Positions 1 through 12,290 of a stretch of DNA of 64,000 bases are shown piece by piece. Numbering within the stretch: position 1 is the stretch's first letter; each line of letters begins with the position of its first letter. The notes beneath the pieces were generated by a model. That model ran no database searches. It was not told where the DNA came from and saw only the letters and a program-made list of their open reading frames with translations. The position numbers were made by a program, and so were the translations under genes. This DNA comes from Dryococelus australis (taxonomy: Eukaryota > Arthropoda > Insecta > Phasmatodea > Phasmatidae): positions 65,481,760 to 65,545,759 of the forward strand of contig CM057005.1 in the NCBI GenBank assembly GCA_029891345.1. Direction: 5' to 3'.

Positions 1-355
1 AACCACTCTTACATGATCAGATGCTTGGGAACAGCCACTAGCTCTATACAGCCAATAAAAGCTGAGTTTATGGAAATGCAAAACCTTATGCTTACTCTTT
101 CACACAGGTAATTTAAATTCAGCACTTTTAAAACCCTTGCTTAGAAACTATTTTTCTCTTCATTTTGTATAGGTACTTGCACTATATATAATATTAGCAT
201 AGCCCTGGCCCATCCCATTTATATATTCATTCATCACCTTAGTAAAACTATGGATTTTTTTTTTAAGTAAATATGTTAATAATGTGCAAATTTGTACTTT
301 TATTTGTATAAATCAAGAAACATTCACCTTAGTAGCCACATATTTACATACTGTA

Positions 356-1031
356 CCGGGAGTCCTCTACTTTCATACATAATTAATGTGTTCCTGAAAA
401 GGTGTGTTAAAGTTGAATGTATGAAAGTTGAATCATATATATGCATGTAATAAGAGGGGTTCCATTACAATATGACAAAAAAATTAGAAAAAATTATAAT
501 AATTTTGGTAGAAAGCTAATATATTTAATTGATAAACATGTTATTTTTAACAAGAATTTCATTGAAAAACATCTATACATGCAATACCTCCTTACCTCAA
601 ATGAAATGTTGATTTTAAACATCTGTATATGTATTAGATTGTAAGTACCATGTGAATAAATAAGGTAATTAAATATGCTTCCGAATTTATGTAAAATTGT
701 TGTGCAAATGTAACATTTTATTTAGTAGGTTGTGAAAACCGTGTAAAAGTTTTTCAGAAATTTGTATATTATTTAAACAGAAGCACTCATTTGTGTTGTG
801 CATAATATGACAGCCATATCTGAACATTCATAGCATATGATCTGCGAGGGCTGGAGAGCATGGCAGGCGATGTTAGATGGCAACTAACAGTGCTATATCA
901 ATATGTTGGTAGGTTGCTAGATGTATGAAAGTCCAAATCGGTCATATGAAAGTTGATTTTGAGGTGATAATATGTCATGTATGACAGAGCAAGTTGTACG
1001 AATCTCGAATGCATGAAAGTCGAGGACTGCA
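356..1031. mobile_element. MITE-like element with ~23-bp terminal inverted repeats
   Basis: The two ends are imperfect inverted repeats: the left end has AGTCCTCTACTTTCATACAT at 361-380, and the right end (about 1009-1030) is its near complement, with ATGAAAGTCGAGGACT. A TA dinucleotide flanks each side (354-355 and 1032-1033), as expected of Tc1/mariner-type insertions. Subterminal copies of ATGTATGAAAGT occur at about 418 and 920. The inside is AT-rich with no transposase, so this reads as a non-autonomous Tc1/mariner-type MITE. The superfamily is inferred from the TA flanks and the end style only. Confidence 0.65.
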
Positions 1032-1637
<606 letters not shown>

Positions 1638-2364
1638 GCAATACTACAAAAGAGATAGGGAGAAAATAGATGTGTTGGTAATGCCTAGTAAGAAAAAGTT
1701 CTTATGCAAAATATTATTATAATGAGTGAGCAAGAATGTGGGGCACTGTCCTTTTGTGTAATCTTTTAGACTTGGTTAAGAATTGTTTGCATAAGGAGGA
1801 ATATAGTGGAAATAGATCTTTAGCAGGGCTTCAGAAAGAATGAAGTAACAGTGAATGGACTATACAGTACTTTCAATTTTTAGTGTTTATGTTAACTAAG
1901 AGATGGTATTTGGTACTGTACTGACATGGAGTTGTTTGACGTGTCCTGTATGGGAAATCTGAAAAAGTTGGTAAATCTACATGCAGACTCCAAGTTAAGT
2001 CAGTGGTGAATCAATAACAATAGTTTTAAGACTTGATATACTGAGTGTGTGACATATAAATTTTTTAATGATTTGGTACTGAAGTCAATGTTTCCTGTTT
2101 TATATGCATAAGAACATGAATTTGTATATTATTAACGCATTCACTTGCCTCAAAAATCCATAGTTTTATTTTGATGATTTATGGATGAAGTGAGATAGGT
2201 CATGGCAACATTAAACAAACGTATACTGTAGCAGAAGTATACAAAATAAGAAGAAAGGTAGATGCTAAGCAGTGCTTACAAAATTGCTCAAATAACCATT
2301 AACAACCTTTAAGAAATCTACAAAATCAAATAATAAGTAAATAATCAAGTGCAGATCACAACAC

Positions 2365-2556
2365 CTTCGACTGGTCCTCCTCAATGATGGCGTCGATGGA
2401 AGCACGGAGGTGCTTTGTCATGTGCGTGATCACCTCTGCGATGTACTGGGCGTGCTCTGGAAGTTCAGGGTTCAGTCCTCCCTTCACAGTACGCACTGAC
2501 AGCCTTAGGATGTGCTTGTCGCTCAGCTGGTTCTGGGCATGCCAAGTGAACAACCT
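2365..2556 (-). CDS. NWD-like gene, most 3' exon in the window (helical linker)
   Basis: A 192-nt exon of 64 whole codons. The acceptor AG is at 2557-2558 after a pyrimidine-rich stretch, and the donor GT at 2363-2364 (AAG|GTGTTG) is open, so the gene continues past the left end of the window. The protein starts RLFTWHAQNQLSD and ends IEEDQSK. It is charged and predicted helical, including an EHAQYIAEVITHMTKHL segment. In NWD proteins a helical linker of this kind precedes the NACHT P-loop domain; that placement is inferred. No P-loop (GxxxxGKS) is seen. Reading past the donor meets a stop within two codons, which supports splicing here. Confidence 0.75.
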
Positions 2557-2665
2557 CTTTCAGAGAAAAATCTCGTACACATGAGAAGTTCAAGGAACAA
2601 TACTATTATGTAACCACTAGTTCACTGACAAAAATATTAATTTCATACCGTATTAAGGAAAGTAT

Positions 2666-3405
2666 TGTTACGTGGAAGCCTGAGTTCGTGAGGGAAGGAG
2701 GTCTTAATAAAAATAAAATAACTAAATTTGATTTCCAATTTATTCACACAGCTATTATTTACAGCATTAAATTATCTGTCTCCATTATTACTCTTTTATT
2801 TAACAGTGAGCACAATATTTAATGTCTAATTTCAAATCCTTCTTAATTGTATCTATTTGGTTACAGTCAATTAACTCATACTCATCATTAACACGTGTTC
2901 AGTCTATCTGTTGCCACCATTTGTAATGTCTTTCACTCACACATCTAGTCCAATAGTCCAGCCTGCCAGCCACACTCTTCACTGCTTAATACTCGCAGTC
3001 GCAGATTTCCCTTCCACTGGTCACTGCTCTCGCTGATTGTCTTCTATCGCTCGGAACTCAACCATTCATTCACTCATCAACTCCTCGGCTTGGAGGCCTG
3101 TCTCACTTTTATATAGTTCGCCCTGACCATCTGGAAGGTTCAAACACCCAGACTCCTGCTGAGAGATCAAGGTCAGTAATCCAGAACATTCTTCAGATAA
3201 ACGCAGAAATAGAGACAACCAGGGTCAGCAGCATACACTAAAAAAAGGACTATCATGTTGGGTCGCTTTTGTAACAGATACGCGGCCACCAGCATATTGC
3301 TCATCTGTTCATTCAAAACAATCCTTTGACTGGCTGCCGCTGTTATCATACAACTGCTGTCATTCCAATCACTTGCGCAGGATGTGAAGTAGTAAGCGTG
3401 TAACA
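2666..3405 (-). mobile_element. Solo LTR, 740 bp, with exact 4-bp target duplication
   Basis: On the minus strand it begins TGTTACACGC and ends CCACGTAACA, so the tips are inverted repeats (TGTTAC/GTAACA) with canonical TG...CA. The plus-strand flanks are GTAT at 2662-2665 and again at 3406-3409, an exact 4-bp duplication. A TATATAAA box lies at about 3105-3114 on the minus strand, placed as in a U3 promoter. No gag or pol is attached, so it is a solo LTR from recombination, most likely Ty3-type given the 4-bp duplication. Its orientation matches the host gene. Confidence 0.85.
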
Positions 3406-3911
3406 GTATGAACAACACTGAGTTCATAGCATTTGCCTCATGGTTTATGATGTTTTAGCACATTGTAATTGTATAATAGCTCTTTCAAATTCACTTCAAT
3501 TTATCATTTCAGGTGTTGCAAAAATAAAACGTTTGATGTGTGCTGTTCTTAAGTTGATACAGCCCTTGATTTATTGTTGCAATCTAGAGCAGTAGTATAA
3601 TTTACAAATCCCATACCTAAGATCATTGGGCACCGAGACTCTCAGTGTAGTGTGTCCTGTGTCACGTACACAACTGTGCACACTGGATTTGAATACCTAG
3701 GTTGATTATAATGAAATCCAAATAAGACTCGTACGAAGATAAAGTTTCTTATTAGGTCATTACTTTAAAACATTTGATATGAGACTCAGGGGACAACAGC
3801 AGTCAGTAGCTGCTGTGTGGCAGTATTCTTTTTCATGGGTTTAGCACCTATCACCTGAAAGCCAGAAGTCACTCAGAGCTTGTAATGTGATGTGTTAAAA
3901 ATATTTACAAA

Positions 3912-4772
3912 TGTGACGCACCACAAGTGCTGTCAGTTACATTTCTAGCATCAGTCTCTGGTGCTCCCCCTAGCACACCATAGCGCCAAGCATCGTCACT
4001 CATTCTGCCTCTGCACCATTCCATTCTACAAGCCAAGTGAAGTGCCAAAGCCCGCCAGTCCAACTTCTCGGCTCGTGTGAGTCAGGCACGCCATCAGGGC
4101 ACTCCGGGCACCATCACCACTGTACAAACAATCATTCATTTGCAATAGTGTATAGTTTATCTAGAACCCTTTAAGTTTATGCCTGGAGAAGTCACCTCAC
4201 CTTCCCTGGGAATAGCATCGCTGTGGAAGCTTAAATTTACACCATTTAATTTCACGTGTGCATGGCTCCTGCGCCCAAACTATCACTACGCAGTCTATCA
4301 GATGGGCTTAGGCCACGGACCAGTGTAATTAGTGCTTTCCGCATTGTGTGTGAACAGTGTATTTTGTGCAAGACAAATACATACCATTCAGAAATTTGTA
4401 ACCAATGTGTATTATTGCGAGTACAGCCTACGGACGTTTGGGGATGTGGGTCCCCAGTAACCCACAAACCTGGAGTGTAACCATAAATATTACTTTAATT
4501 TTTCTCTTAAATTTTGATCTAACATGTGTACTAAATTTTCCGTTCAATTGTGTTAGGCATGCATAGCTGTCATGTCAATTGTGTTAGGCATGCAGCCCTG
4601 AATAGGCCTGTAATCACTAGGTGCATAGCTTAATGGTATGATAGGAGCCTGAATACTCCTTAATTCTTTTTATAAGTAGTTTAACCACAACGCGGGATCA
4701 GTAGTATGTCCAGGCAGATGACCACATGACACTGAGACCAGTTAAACACCACTACATCACCACTTGCTATGT
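3912..4772 (+). mobile_element. Possible LTR fragment ending at a primer-binding-like site
   Basis: The segment begins TGTGACGCACC and ends CTATGTGACA, with loosely inverted tips. It is followed within a few bases by TGGCGCCC (about 4774-4781), which resembles a retroelement primer binding site. GC and CpG content are higher than in the surroundings. No gag, TATA box or target duplication was found, so this is only a candidate. Confidence 0.3.
4544..4594. repeat. Spaced 20-bp direct repeat
   Basis: TCAATTGTGTTAGGCATGCA occurs exactly at 4544-4563 and 4575-4594, a 31-bp period. It looks like a small tandem duplication with an 11-bp spacer. Confidence 0.9.
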
Positions 4773-5104
4773 GACAACTGGCGCCCTAGTCTGGTAAATC
4801 CATCCTTTCCAAACACCTTAATTTTCCACCTTAATGTAAGCATTTCTCAACCCAAGTATTGAAAATTAGGAAACTGGAGAATAAAGAGTGTTTAGGACTT
4901 ATAATACTTTAGTTTGTTTTGAAATGCTGTGCTGTGAATGAACTTGACCTCTGTAATAAGTTCCTGTCACAGAGCATGATGGTTTGTCAGACAAGATGGT
5001 CCTACAGAAAAAAATAAGATGGAGTTGGTGATTTCGTAACAAAATACAAATGTTGACAGACTAATGAGTGAAGGGTTATGAAAGTCAAATACTCAAATAC
5101 TCAC

Positions 5105-5260
5105 TCTAAGGTCCTTCTGGAGAGCTTCCAACCTGCGGTTCAGTTCAACCTCACCCATGCTGGGCTGGTCAGGAGATGGACAGGTAGGCGTGAACACTCG
5201 ACATAGCCAGAGGCAACGACGTGCCAACTCCTGGCTCATGAACACAGTATTGTGTACTTC
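5105..5260 (-). CDS. NWD-like gene exon (helical segment)
   Basis: A 156-nt exon of 52 whole codons. The acceptor is ...TGTGCAG|GAAGTA (AG at 5261-5262) and the donor AGA|GTGAGT is near consensus (5099-5104). The protein runs EVHNTVFMSQELARRC... to ...LEALQKDLR. Together with the VVEQ that closes the preceding exon, the junction resembles the conserved ...EQE... element that follows the alpha/beta domain in NWD proteins. Phase 0 on both sides. Cysteines and aromatics in the middle (RRCLWLCRVF) suggest a buried strand or helix. Reading through the donor meets a stop three codons later. Confidence 0.75.
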
Positions 5261-5459
5261 CTGCACATAGCAACATTACATCACAACATTCACGAGAGTT
5301 ACCACACAACAAACCTTTTGGAATACCAAATTATTAAATTAGTAACTATCTTTTTTTTTGTTTCAATACATATTTCATAATTTTTCTGTGATAAAAATGT
5401 GGACTTTAGCTTAAAGGTGGAGTGCCATATCACAAATCTATCCATTAAATTTTAAATAA

Positions 5460-6940
5460 TTGACACGTGCTGCTCACACAACTAATCTAATACGATTACG
5501 ACTCATCGTCAAGAGTACCTCTTCCACCACTACAGATATCAGTAACTCGCTGCCTACCCTACACACAGCAGGAACTTATGAGCGAATCCTTCTCACCTGG
5601 AGGATACGCAACCCGGCAGGCACGCCCCCCCCCCCCCTTTCTCTTCTCTGAGAGCCAGCCAACAAGCTGCCCAGACCTTGGGCAAGGCCGAGCGCCACCG
5701 ACGAGGCACAAAGCAGAAACGCTGACGAGAGTTTTCCCACGCCAATCGGGGTAGGAGGACGTTGCGCCTCCCCCACACCCTGCGCTGGCAGCTGACAAGC
5801 TTCCACTATATAAGCCCCGATGCTGCCAAGCTTGAGAGTCATTCTTGTTCCATCTCTTGCGACATGCCACAGCACTGCTGTCAGTGCTGGGACCACCAGA
5901 GATCTTCAAAGCTTTGAGTACACCCCCTGCGGCTACTTCACCATTGACCACCAGTCAACCCAACAACCAGCGAACATGCTTTATTTCTTAGAGTATCTGT
6001 CTGATTGCCTGCTAGATACAGGTTGCTATGTATACCTTTGACAAGGACCAGGGAATTTATAACTACCGAATTAACTTCAGCCACGGGCACCCTTCAGGGG
6101 TCCGTCATATTTTCACACATCCATTAGACTGCCATCTGTTGCTTTCCAAACTACCACAGCATTGCTTCCAGTGCTGGTGGAGAGGAACAGAGGAGCCACA
6201 ACCACTAGTAACACCTTCACCCAGAGAGGGGCGACAGTCTCAAGTTATTGCCTTATCCCACAGCATTGCTGCCAGTGCCGGGATATACCGTAGCTTGAGA
6301 TCTGCCATCCATTCCTGTGTGGACACACATCCAGTGGCGGCATTGGTGACCCAAACAACTCCCCGTCTCTGATCAGCCCACCTAGCATGGGGGATCAGTG
6401 GAGACTTTACAGAGCCTGGTCAGCAAACCAAAACCGGACTTACACTGTAAATTGTGTTTCGTTTGTTCGCATCAAGGTGTACCCAGTAACCTGTGAGCAG
6501 AGACTCAATGTCTTTCAGCCAAAGACACGGCCGAAAACGTAGGGAGCGACACGCAGCACTCCTTGTCGCCAAACAGTTGAGTGCACTTCCTCAACCCACA
6601 CCGGACAGGCAGGTGGAACTGGACTGCGCCACCCAACTCAGGCACGAGTCAGTATCGACTGCTCCGGTTGTGGTATTATTCGTACCTCCATGTATACGTA
6701 TTCACCCATCAAGCCATCCCATGGTAAGAGGACTGTTGACTGGCACGGAAGTTAGATTCGGCTGGGACAACATCCACTTCTGGACCAACGAATCTCACCT
6801 GTGGAATCTCAGTTTCTGTGTGGGCCAAGCTCGCTACGTCTGGACAAAAACCCACCACAGCCATGACACTCAAGAAGCAGGAGTAAGTGAGTACTAACCA
6901 ATACCCCTCGCCTTTCGCTGCCTATCTAAAATCAATCACC
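5460..6940 (+). other. GC-rich, LTR-like stretch with poly-C run and TATA box
   Basis: Markedly GC-richer than its surroundings. It holds a 13-C run (5625-5637), a TATATAAG box (5807-5814) and a TTGGTGACCC motif (6343-6352) of the kind that follows some Ty3 LTRs as a primer binding site. A short motif close to CCACAGCATTGCT recurs at about 5866, 6156 and 6259. An open frame at 6493-6897 (about 134 codons, basic N-terminus) lies where a gag would start but has no recognised domain. These signs suggest an eroded LTR plus leader; the edges are not defined. Confidence 0.35.
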
Positions 6941-7479
6941 CCGCTTTTGGTCTAGTGGACAGAATCCTCGACCATCGTGACTGTTAATCTAACCAGACAT
7001 GCGTCATAATCATTACAGTTCTCATCTAGCAAATGATAATAGAACTAATATGTATATTTGCAAGGTATTAAATGTGAATGATGTAAATTAGTTTTAAAAA
7101 TAATGTAAAAAATACAAATATTTATTTCTACAGAGGTAATAAATTAATTTGTATGGGAAGGTTTATGTTATTATTAAAAAATATTTTGTTTGTAAAACTG
7201 AATTTTTGATTTGTAGCTTACTACAATCCTATATGTAACTTGTTGCTAAGGCACATAATATAGTGTTTTCATGATATACTTTAATTGCTGACCTGCTTGC
7301 CTCATGTGATCCTAGACACTACAAGTAATCTCAAAGGAAAAGTGAAACATCAGTATGTGATCAGGTATGTGTTGCAACCCACATGGAGTCACTTTATAGC
7401 TCCACAATAGTAACCTTTGACCTGGTTCCCCCCTCCCTCCCCAACAGCAACCATCTTGCTCTCACCTCTTTGTCCCCCC

Positions 7480-7740
7480 ATTCTGTAGTGGTTAGGCTAC
7501 TCCCTTCCCACCTAGGCGAACCGGGTTTCATTCGCCTTGGGGTTGCTGCTGGATTTTTGCATGTGGGAATTTTGCCAGATGATACCGCTGAAGAGTTGAT
7601 TTTCTCGGAGATCTCCCATTTCCCTGTTTTTGCATTCTGGCACTGCTCAATGCTCACTTCACTTCACCCTCATCAGCTATCAAGATCTCAATGTTCAGAG
7701 CTGCCCAAATCCCTCCACTCGACTACCTCACCCTGGTCAG
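7480..7740 (+). mobile_element. tRNA-derived SINE, diverged copy
   Basis: The head resembles a tRNA promoter: GTAGTGGTTAGGCTAC, then GAACCGGGTTTCATTCGCC about 35 bases on as a B-box-like block. The body, through GATTTTTGCATGTG and CTCGGAGATCTCCC to a tail containing AGAGCTGCCCAAAT, matches the minus-strand copy at 40506-40741. Two copies sharing head and tail make this a family, not a tRNA gene. Confidence 0.7.
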
Positions 7741-8276
7741 AGGTGTGATTGAGATTACTCTTCATACCTGCAATCTTGTACTAACTTTTAACTTAGTAAA
7801 TATTGTGGTAAATCTAGCTTGTATCTTTGATATTTTATATTTTGTTGTAGGCATGATATTCCGTTGAGTGCCTCAGCAGATGGTTTATATGACAAGTAGT
7901 ATAGCATTGATACATTAATTTAGCATTTTTGAAAAACCTCAGAATCTACTTTTCTGCCCTTTTTGCATCCTTCCACTTTACACATAAAATTAACATTGCT
8001 ATGAGCCCAATAATTTCACTCTCACATGAAACAAGTGTTACTGTGAAATTATTAAGAAAGTAAATATGACAGATATGTTAATTCTTACTCCTGTGTACAC
8101 ACAAGTAAGTATAATGAAAACTAAGTAAATTAGTGTCCACAAAATTAAAAATTACATTCATAATAAATAATAAAATCATGGGACTTTTTATTTAAATTAC
8201 TGCCACATTTACTAAGTGTTAATATATGCAGTTAGAGGTGTTATATTTGAAGCATGATGCGTAGCTGGCAATATAT
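7741..8276. other. AT-rich intronic spacer
   Basis: No gene or repeat boundary recognised; includes the left target-site copy of the following solo LTR. Confidence 0.5.
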
Positions 8277-9997
8277 TGACGCCGGCTAACAGCCAGCGAG
8301 TGTTAAGACCATGACGGTGCTCACCACCACGTGACACGTGGGAAGCACATGCGCAAAGAGGCCTTAAACTGGACTTTCCCATAACGAGAATATTGTATTT
8401 TTCAAGTGTTAAATATGTTTTCTCTTATTCCTGGTTCATAATGTTTTCATGTTTAATATTTGTATGTTCATAAAGTGTTGCACCGTACTTGGTTACGTGA
8501 ATGACGTAAGCAGCCATGGTAGGTCCGTGCAACGCATACCTCTGAGCAGTCCATCGAGGAAAACTGGCGAGGCAAGATGCTGTCACGTACGCACTACAAC
8601 TTTTGAGCACTGGTGTAGATTACCATAGTTCCAATTTAGTATACCAGTCAACCTTTGCTTTGCGTACGTTAGCCAGACATCCGCTTAAAAAAATAATTTG
8701 TGTGCTTGCGGCTTTCTGAAACTTAAACGAGGAGGAAGGAAGAAAGATTTCGGAGAGGCCATGCAGCCTGCACAACTTGAAAAGGCACCATCTGCCCATA
8801 CTAAAGGCATTTCATCGTAATTTCTGTATTATTGCTGTGTGCAATTTTAAGGGCTTTAATTCTATGTACGTATTTGAGGATATTTTTCATGTTTAATCAT
8901 TTTACGGCTACATCACTTATAACCGTGTGGTCAGATATCACTAAGTATGTATCTGCATCATCAATGCATTTTCAGGGCTCATTTGTGTAAAATCATGTGT
9001 GCCATAATTTTATTCAGAGTTCTATGAATTTTTGTTTAGGGTTCCGTGGAATTTTCATGTAAATTGATGGTTTGTATGCATGACCACGCTGTCATTTTCA
9101 TGTTTGCTTTTTTTGCCATCAAGCATACTATAAGTCTGTAATGTTTTAATCGTCAGGAGAATAATTTTCTCAAAGGAAATACCAATTTGTCTGATCATAA
9201 TTTGCAGTTTTTACTGAGAAATATTGCAATTTCACCTGCACCACGTGGTCCGCTACGAACTTTATCCAGCGGCATCCACGCCATCTAAGCTTGCTTTCAC
9301 GCTTGTGCCAGGTTTATTGTGACTACTCATATCGTGCCCCATCTTGTTTCATTGATATATGTGTAAGTTTGTAATTTGTACGATGATATTATTTCCACCC
9401 TAGTCAGCTATGTGTATAGGCCGTCACCACACGAACCACATGATGGAGGACAAGGCCCGACGAGTATGCCAAATAATCACATGTGTTCATGTATTGATTA
9501 TTTTGTAATTCTCCGTGTCCTATCTTCAGGGAAAATTGTCCGTCCACCATAGCAGCTGTCGACCCCTTCCCTTGTGAAGATTGTGTTTTCAAACACCATG
9601 GTGAAGTCATCCACATAGGAGTGCGCTAGAGTAATTGCGGACTAGGGAGCACACATACAGAGTTAGCTAGACAATTCGAGTTTATCATCATTAAATTGCT
9701 TGGCACGTTATTTGTATGAGCGGTAAAAATAAAAAGGAAGTCTCACAGTGTTTCAATCTTTTCTTTTGTAGTGACAGTTTCCTTGCCACACCATTTTTAC
9801 AGTGATAAAATGTTTAGTAAATGTTTAGTATTGCAAAGTGTATCGTAAGAACGCTCGGGTGTGACTGACACACAGAACCCACAGCATCCCTGAGAACCCT
9901 GAGTCTCAACAATGCGTTAACTGAGAAACACCGTTGGCGCTCTCATCAGTAAGTAATTTGTGTCATCGTTCATCTCATGTCTCACCCGACGGCGTCA
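8277..9997 (+). mobile_element. TG/CA element copy 1 (probable solo LTR), 1,721 bp
   Basis: Begins TGACGCCGGCTAACAGCC and ends CTCACCCGACGGCGTCA, giving 8-bp inverted tips (TGACGCCG/CGGCGTCA). It is flanked by ATAT at 8273-8276 and 9998-10001. The sequence lines up along its length with copies at 15591-17568, 43283-45234 (inverted) and 37950-39175 (inverted, partial). There is no coding frame of note. The TG...CA ends, short inverted tips and 4-bp duplications are those of a Ty3-type solo LTR. A non-autonomous DNA transposon is the alternative. Confidence 0.78.
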
Positions 9998-10990
9998 ATA
10001 TCTTGTAAGAATCTATGACTTCAACTCAGCCCGTGGAGATTGAACCCCGTCTTCTACATCCCGAAGATGAGTACTACACGCCATTGCCAGTAATAAAAAA
10101 TATGCACGTCAATCATGCGCATCTGCCTTCCCACCTGAATGAAGCCGGCCTGCCCCTAAGCGAGCGTCATGATACCACTACCCAGACCTTACCTGCTCCC
10201 AACCATCGCCAAGAAAGAGCAGCAAGGGATGATGCTGCTAACATAGGATGGAAATGGCCGGCCAGTCAAAGATGCCTGAATGACTCAAAGGAAACTGAAG
10301 GAAGGCTCCATTCAGTACTTAGGGCTGGGCCAACCCCAAGAATGCCAATTGATGTCGAGTTATCATTGCATTAGCTTCCTCCGCTTTGGCAACCCAGCAG
10401 CTCGCCCTATGACTGCCATGCTAGGGCTCTCTGCTTCAACCAGATTATTTATCAGCAAGGTTTGCTTCGACCCCTGAGACACCCACTCCTCTTGGGAGTG
10501 CTTTTCCCCTGTCCCTTCAGAACTACACTAGGACAGTAGGGTTTGAGTCATTTTCACGACTGCTTTATTAGTTGCTCTATATTTGCTCTTTGCTTTAACA
10601 GGTCCCCTTTACCTATTATTAACGTACCTTCTGCTGGTTGCTTGGTAACTACAAAAACCTAGGAGTTAGTACAGGTCACCATGTTTATTCTCCTGAGAAT
10701 AAATACATTCAAGTCTACGCACAGTGTTCTGATTCCAAGAGTGATTCATACCTCTCAAGCCCCCTGAAATTACAGTCCCCCAAAGGAGGGGCAGGTGACC
10801 GTGTCTTGCCAAACTATTGCCGATATTAGAGTAGGACTGTGGGCTCCCTTAACTGGGTAGTACGTTTTTCGCAAAACACCACACAATTAGCTGCCCACCC
10901 ATACTGTGGGTTTAGTGCACACAGGCACTTGGAGCGCACGTACGATAGAGACCCCTACTAGGTACACTCCACAAGGAAGCAACTGGACCA
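9998..10990. other. Unassigned, moderately GC-rich intronic DNA
   Basis: Open frames at 10015-10374 and 10280-10477 have no recognisable motifs and overlap in different frames. GGGAGTGCTTTTCCCC-type segments suggest an old repeat, but I cannot place its ends. Confidence 0.4.
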
Positions 10991-11195
10991 CCAGTCAGCT
11001 GACACACTCCATCCACCGCATGAGATTCGCCGGTTGGAGTGCCCGGTGTGACACGGTAGCCTCTGAGTGACTCACAATGAAGCTTTAGCATCACCCGAAG
11101 TCAGCTAACCTGCTCCATCCACCATGTGAGATTCCCCCATTGGAGCACTAGGACTGACACAGTGTGACGTTATAGCATCTGGGTACTCTAGCTAA
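10991..11195. repeat. Diverged tandem duplication, ~105-bp unit
   Basis: GTCAGCTGACACACTCCATC at about 10994 and GTCAGCTAACCTGCTCCATC at about 11100 open two consecutive units. They share CATCCACC...TGAGATTC...GGAG, then a GTGTGAC...TAGC...TCTG tail. Point differences are frequent, so the duplication is old. Confidence 0.7.
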
Positions 11196-12290
11196 GGAAT
11201 TTCTGTCACCTACCCCTTGTTTGCTGGAATGACCCTTAGTATCTAACCCCATATCGTTCACCGAAAAGGAGGGACTAAGTGGGCCGATAAGAAGGCATCT
11301 ACGGCTACTACAGCCAACCAATTGCCAAGTAACCCATCCCAGTTGGCCTTCAGCCTTTCCTCCACTCGGGATCAGGCACAAGCTGCCCGCTGATTGCAGG
11401 GTCCTTACTCTTCAGTCCTCCCTAGCCATTTATTCGAGCCACCCCAGAAGACTGACGGGACACCGCACCCAGTCGCCGTCCACGTCTGGCTCGGACTGCT
11501 CATGAGCCTGGGTCTCGCCAGCACCATCCGCAGAGCGATGCCGCCTGCCACCGCCGTTGCCTCAGGACCAGCTAGCTCCTGCTACATGCCAGCTGCCCCC
11601 AGACGGAGCCCGGACAGTCGCCTACCACAGCCTGCCAATGGTCAGCTACAGAACCAGTCTACAGGTGGTAAGCCAGCATCCACTGCCAATCATGCCACAT
11701 TAGACACCTACGTAGCTTGCAGCCGCCCGACCAGGTCGACTCTGTACACCGGCACCCTCTGACTTAAGGTGCACTCACAGTAAACAGGCCATAAGGCCAG
11801 TCACGGTTCTTGGCCTTAACCCGCTCAAAAACTTGCCTGTAGACGTGGTGATGTGCCAAGCATCCAGGCTGTCATGCATCAAAAAGAGGGGTAGGCATTT
11901 TTCGTGGTGCCCATCATGGGGCCTTACCTTGTAGTTTAGAAAACGGGGAAGAATTAGGCCATTGCAAGCTTGAGAAGGAGTAGAAGGAACCAGCTAGCTG
12001 TCCCAGAGACTTTGGGAGTCGTAAAACACCACATGGTGCTCAATAATAAACCCACAGAAATGGCTAACACCAACCTTAACCTAGTTGAACAAGAATAAAT
12101 TTACACTTATAGCAACAACTTACAAGCAGAACCTCAATGATCACATTTGGCAGTAGTATAACTACTGTAACAAGGGACAGAGATTTTTTTCAACAGTATA
12201 TTTCAAAATCTGACATTAATGTAATGTTTAAAAAAATTGATACACTGGTGGCACAGTGCAAGTTCCAAAACCACAGTGTATACTACTGAC
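11196..12290. other. Unassigned intronic DNA
   Basis: Includes a 122-codon GC-rich open frame (11394-11762) that is proline/alanine/serine-rich without a recognisable domain. Its composition matches the GC-rich DNA around it, so I do not call it a gene. Confidence 0.4.

Larger units (their letters stand above)
2557..5104 (-). other. Intron (phase 0), 2.5 kb
   Basis: Bounded by a GTGAGT donor (minus strand, 5099-5104) and the acceptor at 2557-2558. It holds the solo LTR at 2666-3405, a possible LTR-like segment at 3912-4772 and a spaced 20-bp direct repeat near 4.55 kb. The rest is AT-rich and unremarkable. Confidence 0.7.
5261..12290 (-). other. Intron (phase 0), 7.0 kb
   Basis: Runs from the GTCAGT donor at 12285-12290 to the acceptor at 5261-5262. 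It contains a GC-rich LTR-like stretch (about 5460-6940), a tRNA-type SINE (about 7480-7740), the first 1.7-kb TG/CA solo-LTR copy (8277-9997) and a diverged tandem duplication near 11 kb. Open frames here, such as those at 6.5, 10.0 and 11.4 kb, show no recognisable domains. Confidence 0.65.

Noticed and set aside
5559-5951. Three overlapping minus-strand frames in GC-rich DNA
   Set aside because: Overlap in different frames, contain a poly-C run, and have no domain.
8277-9997. TG/CA family as a TIR DNA transposon
   Set aside because: The inverted tips are only 8 bp, ends are TG/CA and duplications 4 bp, all favouring solo LTRs. Kept as an alternative, not the main call.
11394-11762. 122-codon Pro/Ala/Ser-rich frame
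   Set aside because: Compositional; no homology recognised and no splice context.
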